Assembly (NCBI RefSeq): GCF_003265345.1
Contig: NZ_QFWW01000004.1
Location: forward strand, 155,846 to 219,845
Origin: Lentzea terrae
Lineage (GTDB): Bacteria; Actinomycetota; Actinomycetes; Mycobacteriales; Pseudonocardiaceae
Reading direction: 5' to 3'
Length of the DNA: 64,000 bases
Shown: positions 30,598-39,727 of the stretch, in pieces
How positions within the stretch are numbered: position 1 is the first letter of the stretch
Layout: each line of letters begins with the position of its first letter
Notes under the pieces: model-generated
Told to the model about the DNA's origin: nothing
Databases searched by the model: none
The model's input: the letters and a program-made list of their open reading frames with translations, nothing else
Made by a program: the position numbers and the translations under genes

Positions 30598-31365
30598 TCA
30601 GAGAAGCTCGCAGTAGGCCGCGAAAGCCCTGGTCTGCTCCATGCTTCCCGGACGCGGGGCCACGTCGGCGTCCCAGCCGAGGTCCCGGTCCTCGATGGCC
30701 TGCTCGATCAGCGGGTGCCACCGCTGATCGAGCATTTTCAGTCCCCACTCCAGCGCGCCGCGCTTCGACGTCACCTTCGCGGTGTGGAGCGTGTAGAGGG
30801 TTCGGCAGTACTGCGACACGATGTAGCGCTGGGTCCACGCGACGTCCATGGGTGCCCACGACTTGATGCCCTCCCACAGGAGTGGCAGGTCGGCTCGCAT
30901 CGTCGAGCGCAGCACCGATTCCGGTACCTCGTCGACCAGCGAGGTGATCGGCGGGCCGTCCAGCACGATGCCGTGGTTGCGCAGGATCCAGCGGGCGTGC
31001 GCCGAGTTGCAGTGGGTGTCCCAGATCAACGTGCGGTGGCCGTGGTCGTTGAACAGCCAAGGAACCCCGAGGCCTGCCACCGAGCGCAGTGACTCGACGT
31101 CCGCGTAGGAACCTTCGATCTCGGTTGACCAGTGGCCTGGCCGCAGAGGGATCTCGTCGTGCAGCGCTCGCAAACCAGCCTCCCGCTCGCCGGACGGCAG
31201 TTCGGTGCAGGCGACGATGAAGTCGCAGTCGCTGTGGATGTCACCGGCTCCCAGGGCGAACGAGCCCTGGACGTACGTGCCCACGTAGGTGGGGCCGAGG
31301 ATCTCGCGGACCGACGAGACGAGGTCGGCGAGCAATGCGTTCAGATCAGCAAAAGGCGTGAACAT
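30598..31365 (-). CDS. AadA-like nucleotidyltransferase
   Basis: 255 residues. Nucleotidyltransferase of the ANT(3'')/DUF4111 group: YVQGSFALGAGDIHSDCDF supplies the GSxxxG...SDxD metal-binding motif (about 32-50), and KVTSKRGALEWGLKML matches the C-terminal helical signature of streptomycin/spectinomycin adenylyltransferases. AGGAG stands before the ATG at 31365. It may modify an aminoglycoside, but many chromosomal members in actinomycetes have no proven resistance role. It is not in an antibiotic cluster here. Confidence 0.85.
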   Translation of the reverse strand: MFTPFADLNALLADLVSSVREILGPTYVGTYVQGSFALGAGDIHSDCDFIVACTELPSGEREAGLRALHDEIPLRPGHWSTEIEGSYADVESLRSVAGLGVPWLFNDHGHRTLIWDTHCNSAHARWILRNHGIVLDGPPITSLVDEVPESVLRSTMRADLPLLWEGIKSWAPMDVAWTQRYIVSQYCRTLYTLHTAKVTSKRGALEWGLKMLDQRWHPLIEQAIEDRDLGWDADVAPRPGSMEQTRAFAAYCELL

Positions 31366-31544
31366 GGCAACTCCTGAAGAACCCGTGACCAGATGGGGAC
31401 GGGGGCGGCGGAGTGATCAAGCTCGGCCGCGCGAGGGCGCGGCGAATATCCGGCTCAGCCGCACCTAGAGGTGACGGGTCCGGTCAGTTGCGTTGCAGCT
31501 GCATGCGTTCACGGCACCACGGTAACCGGGCAGGACCGGACAAG

Positions 31545-33866
31545 TCAGGCGATTTTGCCGAGCACGACGTCCAGCACCAGCACGGCACCGGCCTTGTCCA
31601 GCGGCTCGTTGCCGTTGCCGCACTTGGGCGACTGCACGCACGACGGGCAACCCATCGGGCACGAGCACGCGCTGATCGCCGAACGCGTCGCCGAGAGCCA
31701 CGCCCGCAACGCTTCGAAGCCGCGGTCCGCGAAGCCCGCGCCGCCGGGGTGGCCGTCGTGCACGAAGACCGTCGGCACGCCCGTGTCCGGGTGCGCGGCC
31801 GTCGACACACCGCCGATGTCCCACCGGTCGCACGTCGCGAACAGCGGCAGCAGACCGATCGCCGCGTGTTCGGCCGCGTGCAGGGCGCCGGGGATCCGTT
31901 TGCCCTCAACACCTGCGGCGACCAGCAACGACTCGTCGACCGTGTACCAGACGGCGCGGGTGTGCAGCCGTTGTTCCGGCAGGTCGAGCGGGATCTGGTC
32001 GAGCACCACGCCGGACGGCAGCCGCCGCAGGTAGCCGACGACCTGCGTGGTCACCTCCACCTCGCCCAGACACACCGACACACCGCCGAAGTCGGTGCGT
32101 TCGACCTCGCGCACCACCGTGATGTCCACGCAGTCACGCGGCTGCGTCGTCCACTCCGGGTCTTCGCGGTGCACCATCGCGAGGCCGCTCTCCAGGTCGA
32201 GCTCGTCGACCACGTACGCCCGGCCCTGGTGCAGGTAGACGGCACCGGGATGCACCTGCCAGCAGGCGGATCCGGGGTCGACCGTGCCGAGCATCCGGCC
32301 GGAGTCGGCCTCCACGACCGCGACCTGGTCGCCGCCGGAGCCGCGGATGTCGACGCCGGCGTGCGGGCGGTCGTGCGACGCCCAGTACCAGCCGGCCGGG
32401 CGACGACGCAGCAGCTTCTCCGCCACCAGCTCGGCCAGCACGGACTCGGCCAGCGGACCGCCGAAGTCGTCCAGGCAGGCGTGCGTCAACGGCATCTCGG
32501 CCGCGGCACAGGCGAGCTGCGGGCCTAATACATAGGGGTTCAACGGATCCAGCACGGTCGCCTCTACCGGCCGGTCCAACACAGCAGCCGGGTTGTGCAC
32601 CAGATAGGTGTCCAACGGGTCGTCGCGCGCCACGAACACCACCAGAGCACTGTCACCCGACCGCCCGGCGCGACCGGCCTGCTGCCAGAACGACGCCAAA
32701 GTCCCCGGGAAGCCCGCCACCACCACGGCGTCCAGCCCGGCGATGTCGACGCCCAGCTCCAACGCGTTCGTGGTGGCCACGCCCAGCAGGTCGCCCGTGG
32801 ACAGCGACTTCTCCAACGCGCGGCGCTCCTCCGGCAGGAACCCGCCCCGGTACGCGGCCACCCGCGCAGGCAGCTCACTGTCCACTTCGGACAGGATCCG
32901 CTGGGTGCCCAAAGCGGTCAGCTCGGCGCCACGACGGGAACGCACGAAGGCGAGCGAGCGCGCGCCCTCGACCACGAGATCGGCCAGGATCCGAGCCGTC
33001 TCCGCACCGGCCGACCGGCGCACGGGCGCGCCGTTCTCGCCCTCCAGCGAGGTGAGCGGCGGCTCCCACAACGCCACGGTGCGCGAGGCACGCGGCGAAA
33101 AGTCGTCGACGACCGCGGAAACGGGGACCCCGAGCAGTCTTTCCGCGGACGAAGAAGGATCAGCCACAGTGGCCGATGCCAGCACGAAGATCGGATCCGC
33201 GCCGTATTTTCGGGCGACCCGCCGCAGTCTTCGCATCAACAACGCGACGTGCGACCCGAAAACGCCGCGGTAGGAATGACACTCGTCGATCACCACGTAC
33301 TTCAGCCTGCGGAAGAACCGCAGCCATTTCGGGTGCTGCGGCAGGATTCCGCGGTGCAGCATGTCCGGGTTGGTGAAGACCCAGTTGGCGTGCGCCTTGA
33401 CCCAGTCGCGTTCGGCCATCGGGGTGTCGCCGTCGTAGGCCGCCGCGCGGATCCCCTTGATCCCGAGCTCGTCGAGCGCGCGGAGCTGGTCCGCCCCAAG
33501 GGCTTTGGTCGGTGACAGGTACAGCGCGGTGGCCTTCGTGTCCGCCAAAAGAGTGGAAAGTACCGGCAGTTGGTAGGCAAGCGACTTGCCGGACGCGGTG
33601 CCCGTCGCGAGCACGACATGTGATCCAGACCACGCAAGGGATGCGGCCTCGACCTGGTGCCGCCACGGCTCTCGCACACCGCAGTCCACCAACGCGGCGA
33701 CCACCGCGGGAGCGGCCCACGAAGGCCATTCGACGTGATCAGCTTGCCGCAACGGCAGATCACGTGCGTGTGTGAGAGGCGACTCCCCGGCGGGCACTCC
33801 CGCCAGCACGCGGTCCAGCAACCGCCGTCCCTGATCCACCACGAGGTGGAGCTTCGCATACACCAC
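31545..33866 (-). CDS. SftH/MrfA-family DEAH helicase with Zn-binding C-terminus
   Basis: 773 residues. Superfamily 2 helicase of DNA repair. LATGTASGKSLAYQLP (motif I), VVIDECHSYRGVFGSH (DECH box), VLASATVADP (motif III) and QQAGRAGRSG (motif VI) are complete. The C-terminal MZB/DUF1998 domain has the four-Cys site CSCPMGCPSCVQSPKCGNGN. Homologues are Mycobacterium SftH (Rv3649), a 3'-5' DNA translocase, and Bacillus MrfA (YprA), which acts in mitomycin repair. GTG at 33866 (33863 also possible). Divergent from hppA. Its position beside tad genes is the reason those are called helicase/secretion neighbourhood proteins. Confidence 0.92.
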   Translation of the reverse strand: MVYAKLHLVVDQGRRLLDRVLAGVPAGESPLTHARDLPLRQADHVEWPSWAAPAVVAALVDCGVREPWRHQVEAASLAWSGSHVVLATGTASGKSLAYQLPVLSTLLADTKATALYLSPTKALGADQLRALDELGIKGIRAAAYDGDTPMAERDWVKAHANWVFTNPDMLHRGILPQHPKWLRFFRRLKYVVIDECHSYRGVFGSHVALLMRRLRRVARKYGADPIFVLASATVADPSSSAERLLGVPVSAVVDDFSPRASRTVALWEPPLTSLEGENGAPVRRSAGAETARILADLVVEGARSLAFVRSRRGAELTALGTQRILSEVDSELPARVAAYRGGFLPEERRALEKSLSTGDLLGVATTNALELGVDIAGLDAVVVAGFPGTLASFWQQAGRAGRSGDSALVVFVARDDPLDTYLVHNPAAVLDRPVEATVLDPLNPYVLGPQLACAAAEMPLTHACLDDFGGPLAESVLAELVAEKLLRRRPAGWYWASHDRPHAGVDIRGSGGDQVAVVEADSGRMLGTVDPGSACWQVHPGAVYLHQGRAYVVDELDLESGLAMVHREDPEWTTQPRDCVDITVVREVERTDFGGVSVCLGEVEVTTQVVGYLRRLPSGVVLDQIPLDLPEQRLHTRAVWYTVDESLLVAAGVEGKRIPGALHAAEHAAIGLLPLFATCDRWDIGGVSTAAHPDTGVPTVFVHDGHPGGAGFADRGFEALRAWLSATRSAISACSCPMGCPSCVQSPKCGNGNEPLDKAGAVLVLDVVLGKIA

Positions 33867-33937
33867 CGACAGTGCCGACCGTGCCGTACTCGACTTCCTG
33901 CGCAGATAACGGTGTGTGCACGGATCGGGACAGTTTG

Positions 33938-33965
33938 TTGCCTCGTTGCAACCACCCCCTAGACT
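33938..33965 (+). promoter_or_regulatory. Possible hppA promoter
   Basis: TTGCCT (33938-33943) and TAGACT (33960-33965) with a 16-base spacer, about 95 bases before the hppA start. Each matches the consensus in four of six places. Confidence 0.4.
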
Positions 33966-34059
33966 CCCCGCTCATCGCATCCAATGAGGGATGCGTCACG
34001 TCGCGCGAGGGCGGCTGGTCTGCCTTGGCGCTGCACATGGCAACTCACCAGGAGGACGG

Positions 34060-36369
34060 ATGTCCCGGCAATTCCTCGCGGAGAGCCTCGAGCTCTCCGG
34101 GGGTGATCGCGGCGTCGTAGCCGTGGTCGCCGTGGTCGCCCTGGCTGCTCTCGCCGTCGGGTACGTGCTGCTCAAGGAGGTGCTGGCCGCCGGCCAGGGC
34201 ACCGACAAGATGCAGGACATCGCCAAGGCGGTTCAGGAGGGCGCAGCGGCCTACCTCAACCGGCAGTTCCGCACGCTCGGCATTTTTGTCGTGATCGTGT
34301 TCGTGCTGCTGTTCGCGCTACCGGCAGATGATTTGGCCGAACGAATCGGCCGGTCTTTGTTCTTCATCGTCGGTGCCGCGTTCTCGGCGACTATCGGCTA
34401 CCTGGGCATGTGGTTGTCCACGCGCGCCAACGTGCGTGTCGCCGCCGCCGCGAACGAAGAAGGCGGTCGCGAAAAGGCGACGCGCATCGCGTTCCGCACC
34501 GGCGGCGTGGTCGGCATGACCACGGTCGGTCTCGGCCTCTTCGGTGCGGCGCTCGTCGTGCTCGTGTACGCGGGTCAGGCTCCGAAGGTGCTGGAGGGCT
34601 TCGGCTTCGGCGCCGCGCTGCTCGCGATGTTCATGCGTGTCGGTGGCGGCATCTTCACCAAGGCCGCCGACGTCGGCGCCGACCTGGTCGGCAAGGTCGA
34701 GCAGGGCATCCCCGAGGACGACCCCCGCAACGCCGCCACCATCGCGGACAACGTTGGTGACAACGTCGGTGACTGCGCCGGTATGGCCGCGGACCTCTTC
34801 GAGTCCTACGCCGTCACGCTGGTTGCGTCGCTGATCCTCGGCACCGCCGCCTTCGGCGTGCAGGGCCTGCTGTTCCCGCTGATCGTCCCGGCGATCGGCG
34901 TGCTGACCGCGGTCATCGGCGTCTACACGACCAGGGCGAAGGCGGGCGAGGGCGGCCTCGTGGCCATCAACCGCTCCTTCTACATCTCCGCGGTCATCTC
35001 CGCAGTGCTGTGCACGATCGCGGCGTTCGCGTACCTGCCGAGCTCCTTCGCGGACCTCAACGGCATCAGCGACTCGGTCAAGGCCACCAGCGGCAACCCG
35101 GCGCTGATCGCGTCCGTCGCGGTGATCATCGGCATCGTGCTGGCCGGCGTCATCCTCTGGCTGACCGGCTACTACACCGGCACCGAGCACAAGCCGGTGC
35201 AGGAGGTCGGCAAGACCTCGCTGACCGGTGCGGCCACGGTGATCCTGTCCGGTATCTCGGTCGGTTTCGAGTCGGCCGTCTACACCGCGCTGGTCATCGG
35301 TGCCGCCGTCTACGGCGCGTTCCTGCTCTCCGGTTCGGTCGTCGTCTCGCTGTTCGCGATCGCGCTGGCCGGTTGTGGTCTGCTCACGACCGTCGGCGTC
35401 ATCGTCGCGATGGACACCTTCGGCCCGGTCTCCGACAACGCGCAGGGCATCGCCGAGATGTCCGGTGACGTGCACGGCGAGGGCGCGCAGATCCTCACCG
35501 AGCTCGACGCGGTCGGCAACACCACCAAGGCCATCACCAAGGGCATCGCGATCGCGACGGCCGTGCTCGCCGCGACGGCGCTGTTCGGCTCCTACAAGGA
35601 CGCGATCGACCAGGCCGTGATCAAGGTCGGCAACGTCGCGGGCGACCTGCCGATCTCGTTCACCAACGTGGTGTTCAGCCCGAACGTGCTCGTCGGTGTC
35701 GCCATCGGCGCGGCCGTCGTCTTCATGTTCTCGGGCCTCGCGGTCAACGCCGTGACGCGCGCCGCCGGTGCCATCGTGTTCGAGGTGCGCCGTCAGTTCC
35801 GCGAGAACCCCGGCATCATGGACTACTCGGTGAAGCCGGAGTACGGCAAGGTCGTCGACATCTGCACCAAGGACTCGCTGCGTGAGCTGGCGACTCCGGG
35901 TCTGATGGCCGTGCTCGCCCCGGTCGCCGTCGGCTTCGGCCTCGGCGTCGGCCCGCTGGCCGGCTACCTCGCCGGTGCGATCGCGACCGGCACGCTCATG
36001 GCGGTCTTCCTGGCCAACTCCGGTGGTGCCTGGGACAACGCCAAGAAGCTGGTCGAGGACGGCAACCACGGTGGCAAGGGCTCCGACGCCCACGCCGCGA
36101 CGGTCATCGGCGACACCGTCGGCGACCCGTTCAAGGACACCGCGGGCCCCGCCATCAACCCGCTGATCAAGGTCATGAACCTGGTCTCGGTGCTGATCGC
36201 GCCCGCCATCGTCACCTTCACCATCGGTGACGCCGCGTCCGACCCGGTCCGCATCGCGATCGCCGTGGTCGCGGTACTGATCATCGTCGGTGCGGTGGTC
36301 GTGTCGAAGCGTCGCGGTACCGCCATCGCGGACGCACCCGCGGAGACCGTGAGCAACGGCGCCGCGTAG
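34060..36369 (+). CDS. hppA: Proton-translocating membrane pyrophosphatase, K+-independent
   Basis: 769 residues, about 16 membrane segments. Hydrolyses pyrophosphate and pumps protons. Active-site loops DVGADLVGKVEQGIPEDDPR, NVGDNVGDCAGMAADLFESY and the C-terminal DTVGDPFKDTAGPAINPLIK are intact. GNTTKAITKG has Lys where K+-dependent enzymes have Ala, so the enzyme should be K+-independent. ATG at 34060 with AGGAGG just upstream; the longer frame from 33991 is not supported. A long hairpin follows the gene. Common in actinomycetes for recovering energy from biosynthetic pyrophosphate. Confidence 0.96.
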   Translation: MSRQFLAESLELSGGDRGVVAVVAVVALAALAVGYVLLKEVLAAGQGTDKMQDIAKAVQEGAAAYLNRQFRTLGIFVVIVFVLLFALPADDLAERIGRSLFFIVGAAFSATIGYLGMWLSTRANVRVAAAANEEGGREKATRIAFRTGGVVGMTTVGLGLFGAALVVLVYAGQAPKVLEGFGFGAALLAMFMRVGGGIFTKAADVGADLVGKVEQGIPEDDPRNAATIADNVGDNVGDCAGMAADLFESYAVTLVASLILGTAAFGVQGLLFPLIVPAIGVLTAVIGVYTTRAKAGEGGLVAINRSFYISAVISAVLCTIAAFAYLPSSFADLNGISDSVKATSGNPALIASVAVIIGIVLAGVILWLTGYYTGTEHKPVQEVGKTSLTGAATVILSGISVGFESAVYTALVIGAAVYGAFLLSGSVVVSLFAIALAGCGLLTTVGVIVAMDTFGPVSDNAQGIAEMSGDVHGEGAQILTELDAVGNTTKAITKGIAIATAVLAATALFGSYKDAIDQAVIKVGNVAGDLPISFTNVVFSPNVLVGVAIGAAVVFMFSGLAVNAVTRAAGAIVFEVRRQFRENPGIMDYSVKPEYGKVVDICTKDSLRELATPGLMAVLAPVAVGFGLGVGPLAGYLAGAIATGTLMAVFLANSGGAWDNAKKLVEDGNHGGKGSDAHAATVIGDTVGDPFKDTAGPAINPLIKVMNLVSVLIAPAIVTFTIGDAASDPVRIAIAVVAVLIIVGAVVVSKRRGTAIADAPAETVSNGAA

Positions 36370-36380
36370 TTCCACACCTC

Positions 36381-36424
36381 CGGTCGGGGTACGTTCCGGG
36401 TATCCCCCCGACGTACCCCGACCG
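36381..36424 (+). terminator. Hairpin after hppA, abutting the next ribosome site
   Basis: 14-bp stem (36381-36394 with 36411-36424) and a 16-base loop that itself can pair. It starts 12 bases after the hppA stop and its 3' arm touches the GAGGAG site of the first lipoprotein, so it may also tune translation of that gene. Confidence 0.65.
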
Positions 36425-36436
36425 AGGAGTTACGAC

Positions 36437-37009
36437 ATGAGGCTCAGCCTCATCGCCACTGCCGCTGTTGCCGCCCTGGCGCTTGCCGGGTGCACCAACG
36501 GCGGCAACTCCGGCACTTCCACGACGCCCACCAGCGGCGCGGCCAGCCCCGAGGCCGTCGCCTACATGGACAAGGTGTGCGGCGCTGCTTCCGAGTTCGC
36601 CAAGATCGAGAAGTCGGCTCCCAAGCTCGACGCAGGCGATCCCGCCAAGCTGAAGGCCGAGATGGCCGCCTACATGGGGCAGCTCGCCGACGCGTTCAGC
36701 AAGTCGGCAGAGGGCCTCAAGAACGTCGGCCCGTCGCCCGTCGCGGGCGGCGAGGAGGCCGTCAACAAGATGGCCGAGACCTTCACCTCCCTGGGCGCGG
36801 TCTTCGCCGACGCCAAGGCCAAGGTCGAGCAGGCCGACGCGAACAACGCCACCGGAGGCCTCCAGGCGGCCGGAGAGGCCATCGCCAAGCTCTCCGAGCT
36901 CGCCGACCCGCTGAAGGACCTCAAGGGCGTTCCCGAGCTGCAGAAGGCCACGCAGACCGCGCAGAAGTGCCAGGACATGCAGCGCCTCAACATCACGCCG
37001 ACGAGCTGA
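36437..37009 (+). CDS. Lipoprotein 1 of a five-gene paralogous array
   Basis: 190 residues. Lipoprotein signal with lipobox LAGC (Cys at about 19), a Ser/Thr/Gly linker, then a helical domain. Shares with its four neighbours a Y/WMDKVCG-like motif (AYMDKVCGAASEF) near the start of the domain and a Cys near the end (KCQDMQRLN), likely a disulfide joining the two ends. No named family recognised. Lies after hppA across a hairpin. Function unknown; a surface location is expected. Confidence 0.85.
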   Translation: MRLSLIATAAVAALALAGCTNGGNSGTSTTPTSGAASPEAVAYMDKVCGAASEFAKIEKSAPKLDAGDPAKLKAEMAAYMGQLADAFSKSAEGLKNVGPSPVAGGEEAVNKMAETFTSLGAVFADAKAKVEQADANNATGGLQAAGEAIAKLSELADPLKDLKGVPELQKATQTAQKCQDMQRLNITPTS

Positions 37010-37038
37010 GCGAGGCCGTTCGGAGTAGTTTCCGGGCC

Positions 37039-37611
37039 ATGCGTCACACAATCATCGCGCTGTTGACGAGCCTGCTCGCGCTCAGCGCGTGCACCGGCGG
37101 AGGTTCCTCCACGTCCCCGACGTCGGCCACCCCGGACGACGACGCCGACGTCGTGGCGTGGATGGACAAGGTCTGCGGTGCCGTCGGCGGCACCGTCAAG
37201 GCCATGTCGGACGAGCCGAACATCGACATGAACGACCCGTCGAAGCTCAAGACGGGACTCTCGGACTGGCTCGGCACCAAGGTCGCCGCGGTCGACAAGT
37301 CGATCGCGGACCTCAAGGCGCTGGAGAACGGCCCGCACCCGAAGTCGAAGGAGCTGGTCACGGCCGCGGAGGAGGGCATGGGCCAGATCAAGACCCTGCT
37401 CGCCGACACCAAGTCGAAGCTGGACTCCTCCACCGACGCCACGCAGGTCGTCACCGCGTTCACCGAGATGATCACCAAGGCGCCGTCGCTGGAGACGACC
37501 GGCGCCGACGTGCAGAAGAAGTTCGACGAGACGGGTCTCGCCCCGGCCGCCCAGAAGGCCGCGAACTGCAAGGAGCTGCAGGCCTCGACGTCGCCCACGC
37601 CGACGTCCTGA
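37039..37611 (+). CDS. Lipoprotein 2 of the array
   Basis: 190 residues. Lipobox LSAC at about 15-18, a Ser/Thr/Pro linker, AWMDKVCGAVGGTVKAM and the terminal Cys in NCKELQAS. Closest to lipoprotein 1 in the motif and length; 29 bases separate the two, so they are probably co-transcribed. Function unknown. Confidence 0.85.
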   Translation: MRHTIIALLTSLLALSACTGGGSSTSPTSATPDDDADVVAWMDKVCGAVGGTVKAMSDEPNIDMNDPSKLKTGLSDWLGTKVAAVDKSIADLKALENGPHPKSKELVTAAEEGMGQIKTLLADTKSKLDSSTDATQVVTAFTEMITKAPSLETTGADVQKKFDETGLAPAAQKAANCKELQASTSPTPTS

Positions 37612-37694
37612 ATTCCCCTCGCAGGCAACGAACCAGATCGCCCGAACGTGTACCGTTCGGCCGATTTGGTTCGACGTTTCTGGGGGAAATCACC

Positions 37695-38300
37695 GTGAAC
37701 GCACGTTTGTCGCTCGTCACCGCCTGCGCGGGTGCGGCACTCGCACTGACCGGGTGCTCGGGTGGTGCCGCGCCGTCGACGCAGAGCGCGGCGCCCACGA
37801 CCACCACCACGACCCAGCCGGCCGGCGACCCGGTCAAGTGGGCCGGCGCCTTCTGCAGCGGCACCACGCCGGTGCTGACGGGCGCGTTCGAGCTCGTCAC
37901 CCTCGCCGCGGCCAACGCCGACAACCCGGCCGCGCTCAAGGAGGGCATGCTCAAGCTCCTCGACACCGGCTCGAAGTCGCTCGCCGCCGCCGAGCAGAAG
38001 CTCAAGGAGGTCGGCGCACCGGGCCCCGACGCCAAGGCCCTGCACGACGAGCTGGTCAAGATGTTCGGCGACGGTGCCAAGGAGTACGTGACGGTCGCCG
38101 AGCAGGTGCGCAAGATCGACGCCAACGCGCCCGACTTCCTGGGCCAGGTCGAGAAGCTCGGCGGTGAGTCGGCCGACCCGACGAGGCTCTCCGAGCAGAT
38201 CAAGCAGCTCGACGCCGACCCGAAGTACAAGGACGCCATCGCGAAGGCGCCGGAGTGCACCGAGATGCGCCAGAAGCTCGGCAAGCTGATCGGCCAGTGA
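37695..38300 (+). CDS. Lipoprotein 3 of the array
   Basis: 201 residues from GTG 37695, with GGGGGAAA 6 bases upstream. Lipobox LTGC, Thr-rich linker, then VKWAGAFCSGTTPVLTGAFE and the terminal motif ECTEMRQKLGKLIGQ. Near twin of lipoprotein 4: the signal peptides (MNARLS...), the linker and the C-terminus are alike, and so is the sequence after the stop. Recent duplication. Function unknown. Confidence 0.85.
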   Translation: MNARLSLVTACAGAALALTGCSGGAAPSTQSAAPTTTTTTQPAGDPVKWAGAFCSGTTPVLTGAFELVTLAAANADNPAALKEGMLKLLDTGSKSLAAAEQKLKEVGAPGPDAKALHDELVKMFGDGAKEYVTVAEQVRKIDANAPDFLGQVEKLGGESADPTRLSEQIKQLDADPKYKDAIAKAPECTEMRQKLGKLIGQ

Positions 38301-38315
38301 CGACGTTTCGCCTGA

Positions 38316-38340
38316 TGGCGGCCGTGCTGCACGGCCGCCA
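38316..38340 (+). terminator. Hairpin after lipoprotein 3
   Basis: 11-bp stem (38316-38326 with 38330-38340) and a 3-base loop, 15 bases past the stop. The same GCGGCCGTGCT sequence follows lipoprotein 4. Confidence 0.6.
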
Positions 38341-38455
38341 GCCGCGAATCTCGGCAAGTGCTGGCCGAATTTCGTAATAGCACGGAACTTCTCCGTCTCA
38401 ATCACCCGAATGGGTACCTTTGGGCGTCCCCTCAGATGCTCTTGGGAGAAACACC

Positions 38456-39058
38456 GTGAACGCACGTTTGTCGGTAATTGCTGCCTGTGCTGGTGTCGCA
38501 CTTGCCGTCACCGGCTGCTCGGGCGGCGCCGCGCCGTCCACGCAGACCGCGGCACCGACTACGACCACCACCGCGCCCGCCGCCGACCCCGTCAAGTGGG
38601 TCGGCACGTTCTGCGGCGGCACCACGCCGGTGCTCGCAGGCGGGGGCGAGCTCACCTCCATCGTCACTGCCAACGCCGGCAACCCGGCAGCGCTCAAGGA
38701 GGGTGTGCTCAAGGTTCTCGACGGCGGCGCGAAGTCGCTGGCCGAGTCCGCGAAGAAGCTCACGGACGTCGGCGCGCCCGCCCCCGAGGCCAAGCCGCTG
38801 AACGACGAGCTGGTCAAGTTGTTCAGCGACGGCGCCGCGGAGTCCCAGGCGATCGCCGAGCAGGTGCGCAAGCTCGACGCCACCGCGCCCGACTTCATGG
38901 CCCAGATCCAGAAGCTGGGTGCCGCGGCGACCGGTCCGGCGAAGCTCTCCGCCGCGATCGCGAAGCTCGACGCCGACCCGAAGTCGAAGGACGCCCTCGC
39001 CAAGGCGCCGGAGTGCGTGGAGATGCGCACGAAGCTCGCCAAGCTCATGGGGCAGTGA
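38456..39058 (+). CDS. Lipoprotein 4 of the array
   Basis: 200 residues from GTG 38456 after GGGAG. Lipobox VTGC, linker with a run of Thr, VKWVGTFCGGTTPVLAGGGE, and ECVEMRTKLAKLMGQ at the end. Paralogue of lipoprotein 3 at well over half of positions by eye. A 155-base upstream gap suggests its own promoter. Function unknown. Confidence 0.85.
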   Translation: MNARLSVIAACAGVALAVTGCSGGAAPSTQTAAPTTTTTAPAADPVKWVGTFCGGTTPVLAGGGELTSIVTANAGNPAALKEGVLKVLDGGAKSLAESAKKLTDVGAPAPEAKPLNDELVKLFSDGAAESQAIAEQVRKLDATAPDFMAQIQKLGAAATGPAKLSAAIAKLDADPKSKDALAKAPECVEMRTKLAKLMGQ

Positions 39059-39070
39059 CGATCTTCGTCT

Positions 39071-39101
39071 GATCGCGGCCGTGCTCAGCGCGGCCGCGAT
39101 C
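39071..39101 (+). terminator. Hairpin after lipoprotein 4
   Basis: 11-bp stem GATCGCGGCCG (39071-39081) with CGGCCGCGATC (39091-39101), loop of 9 bases, 13 bases past the stop. Confidence 0.6.
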
Positions 39102-39119
39102 GTGAGGAAAATAGCCGGA

Positions 39120-39662
39120 ATGAGGATGCGTCTGCTCGCTGTGCTGACCGGTGTCGTCGTGCTGACCGCCTGCGGTTCCGACGAGGACAAGCCGCTGAGC
39201 GACGCGCAGGGCCGCTGGGTGGACACCATCTGCGGCGGCCTGCTGCCCGGCGTCAAGGCGGGCGCGGACCTGCGGGCACAGGACCCGGCCAACCCGGCCG
39301 CGGTCAAGACGGCCTACCTCGAGCTCATCACCGCCAACACCACCGCTCTGACGGACGCGGAGAAGAAGCTCAAGGAGCTGGGTCCGCCGTCCGACGAGCT
39401 GGAAGACGTGCACGAACGGCTGACCAAGTACGTCGGCGAGTCGGCCAGGTCGTACGCGGCGGCGGAAGCACCCGTCAAGGCGCTCGAGCCGAACGCGCAG
39501 TTCTGGGAGAACGCCGAGAAGGCGCTGGCTGACACCTCGCAGGTGACCAAACCGGAAGAGCTGCGCGCGACCTTCGACGCGCTGGAGAAGTCGCCCAAGT
39601 ACGCGGCGGCGATGGGCGAGTCCACCCCGTGCACCGAGCTGAAGAGCGTCGGCAGGGCATAG
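39120..39662 (+). CDS. Lipoprotein 5 of the array
   Basis: 180 residues (ATG 39126 is an alternative start). Lipobox LTAC, short acidic linker, then GRWVDTICGGLLPGVKAGAD and the terminal Cys in TPCTELKSVGRA. It keeps the two-Cys frame of the array but is the most divergent member. Function unknown. Confidence 0.85.
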   Translation: MRMRLLAVLTGVVVLTACGSDEDKPLSDAQGRWVDTICGGLLPGVKAGADLRAQDPANPAAVKTAYLELITANTTALTDAEKKLKELGPPSDELEDVHERLTKYVGESARSYAAAEAPVKALEPNAQFWENAEKALADTSQVTKPEELRATFDALEKSPKYAAAMGESTPCTELKSVGRA

Positions 39663-39727
39663 CTCGACCGGCGTAGTCACACACGCACCACTGGTCACAG
39701 TCGAACGTCTGTTCTACTCTGTGGGCC

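Noticed and set aside
28418-31060. 880-codon minus-strand open frame
   Set aside because: It is antisense to tad genes and the prim-pol gene, Arg/Pro/His-rich, has no domain, and exists because high GC removes stops.
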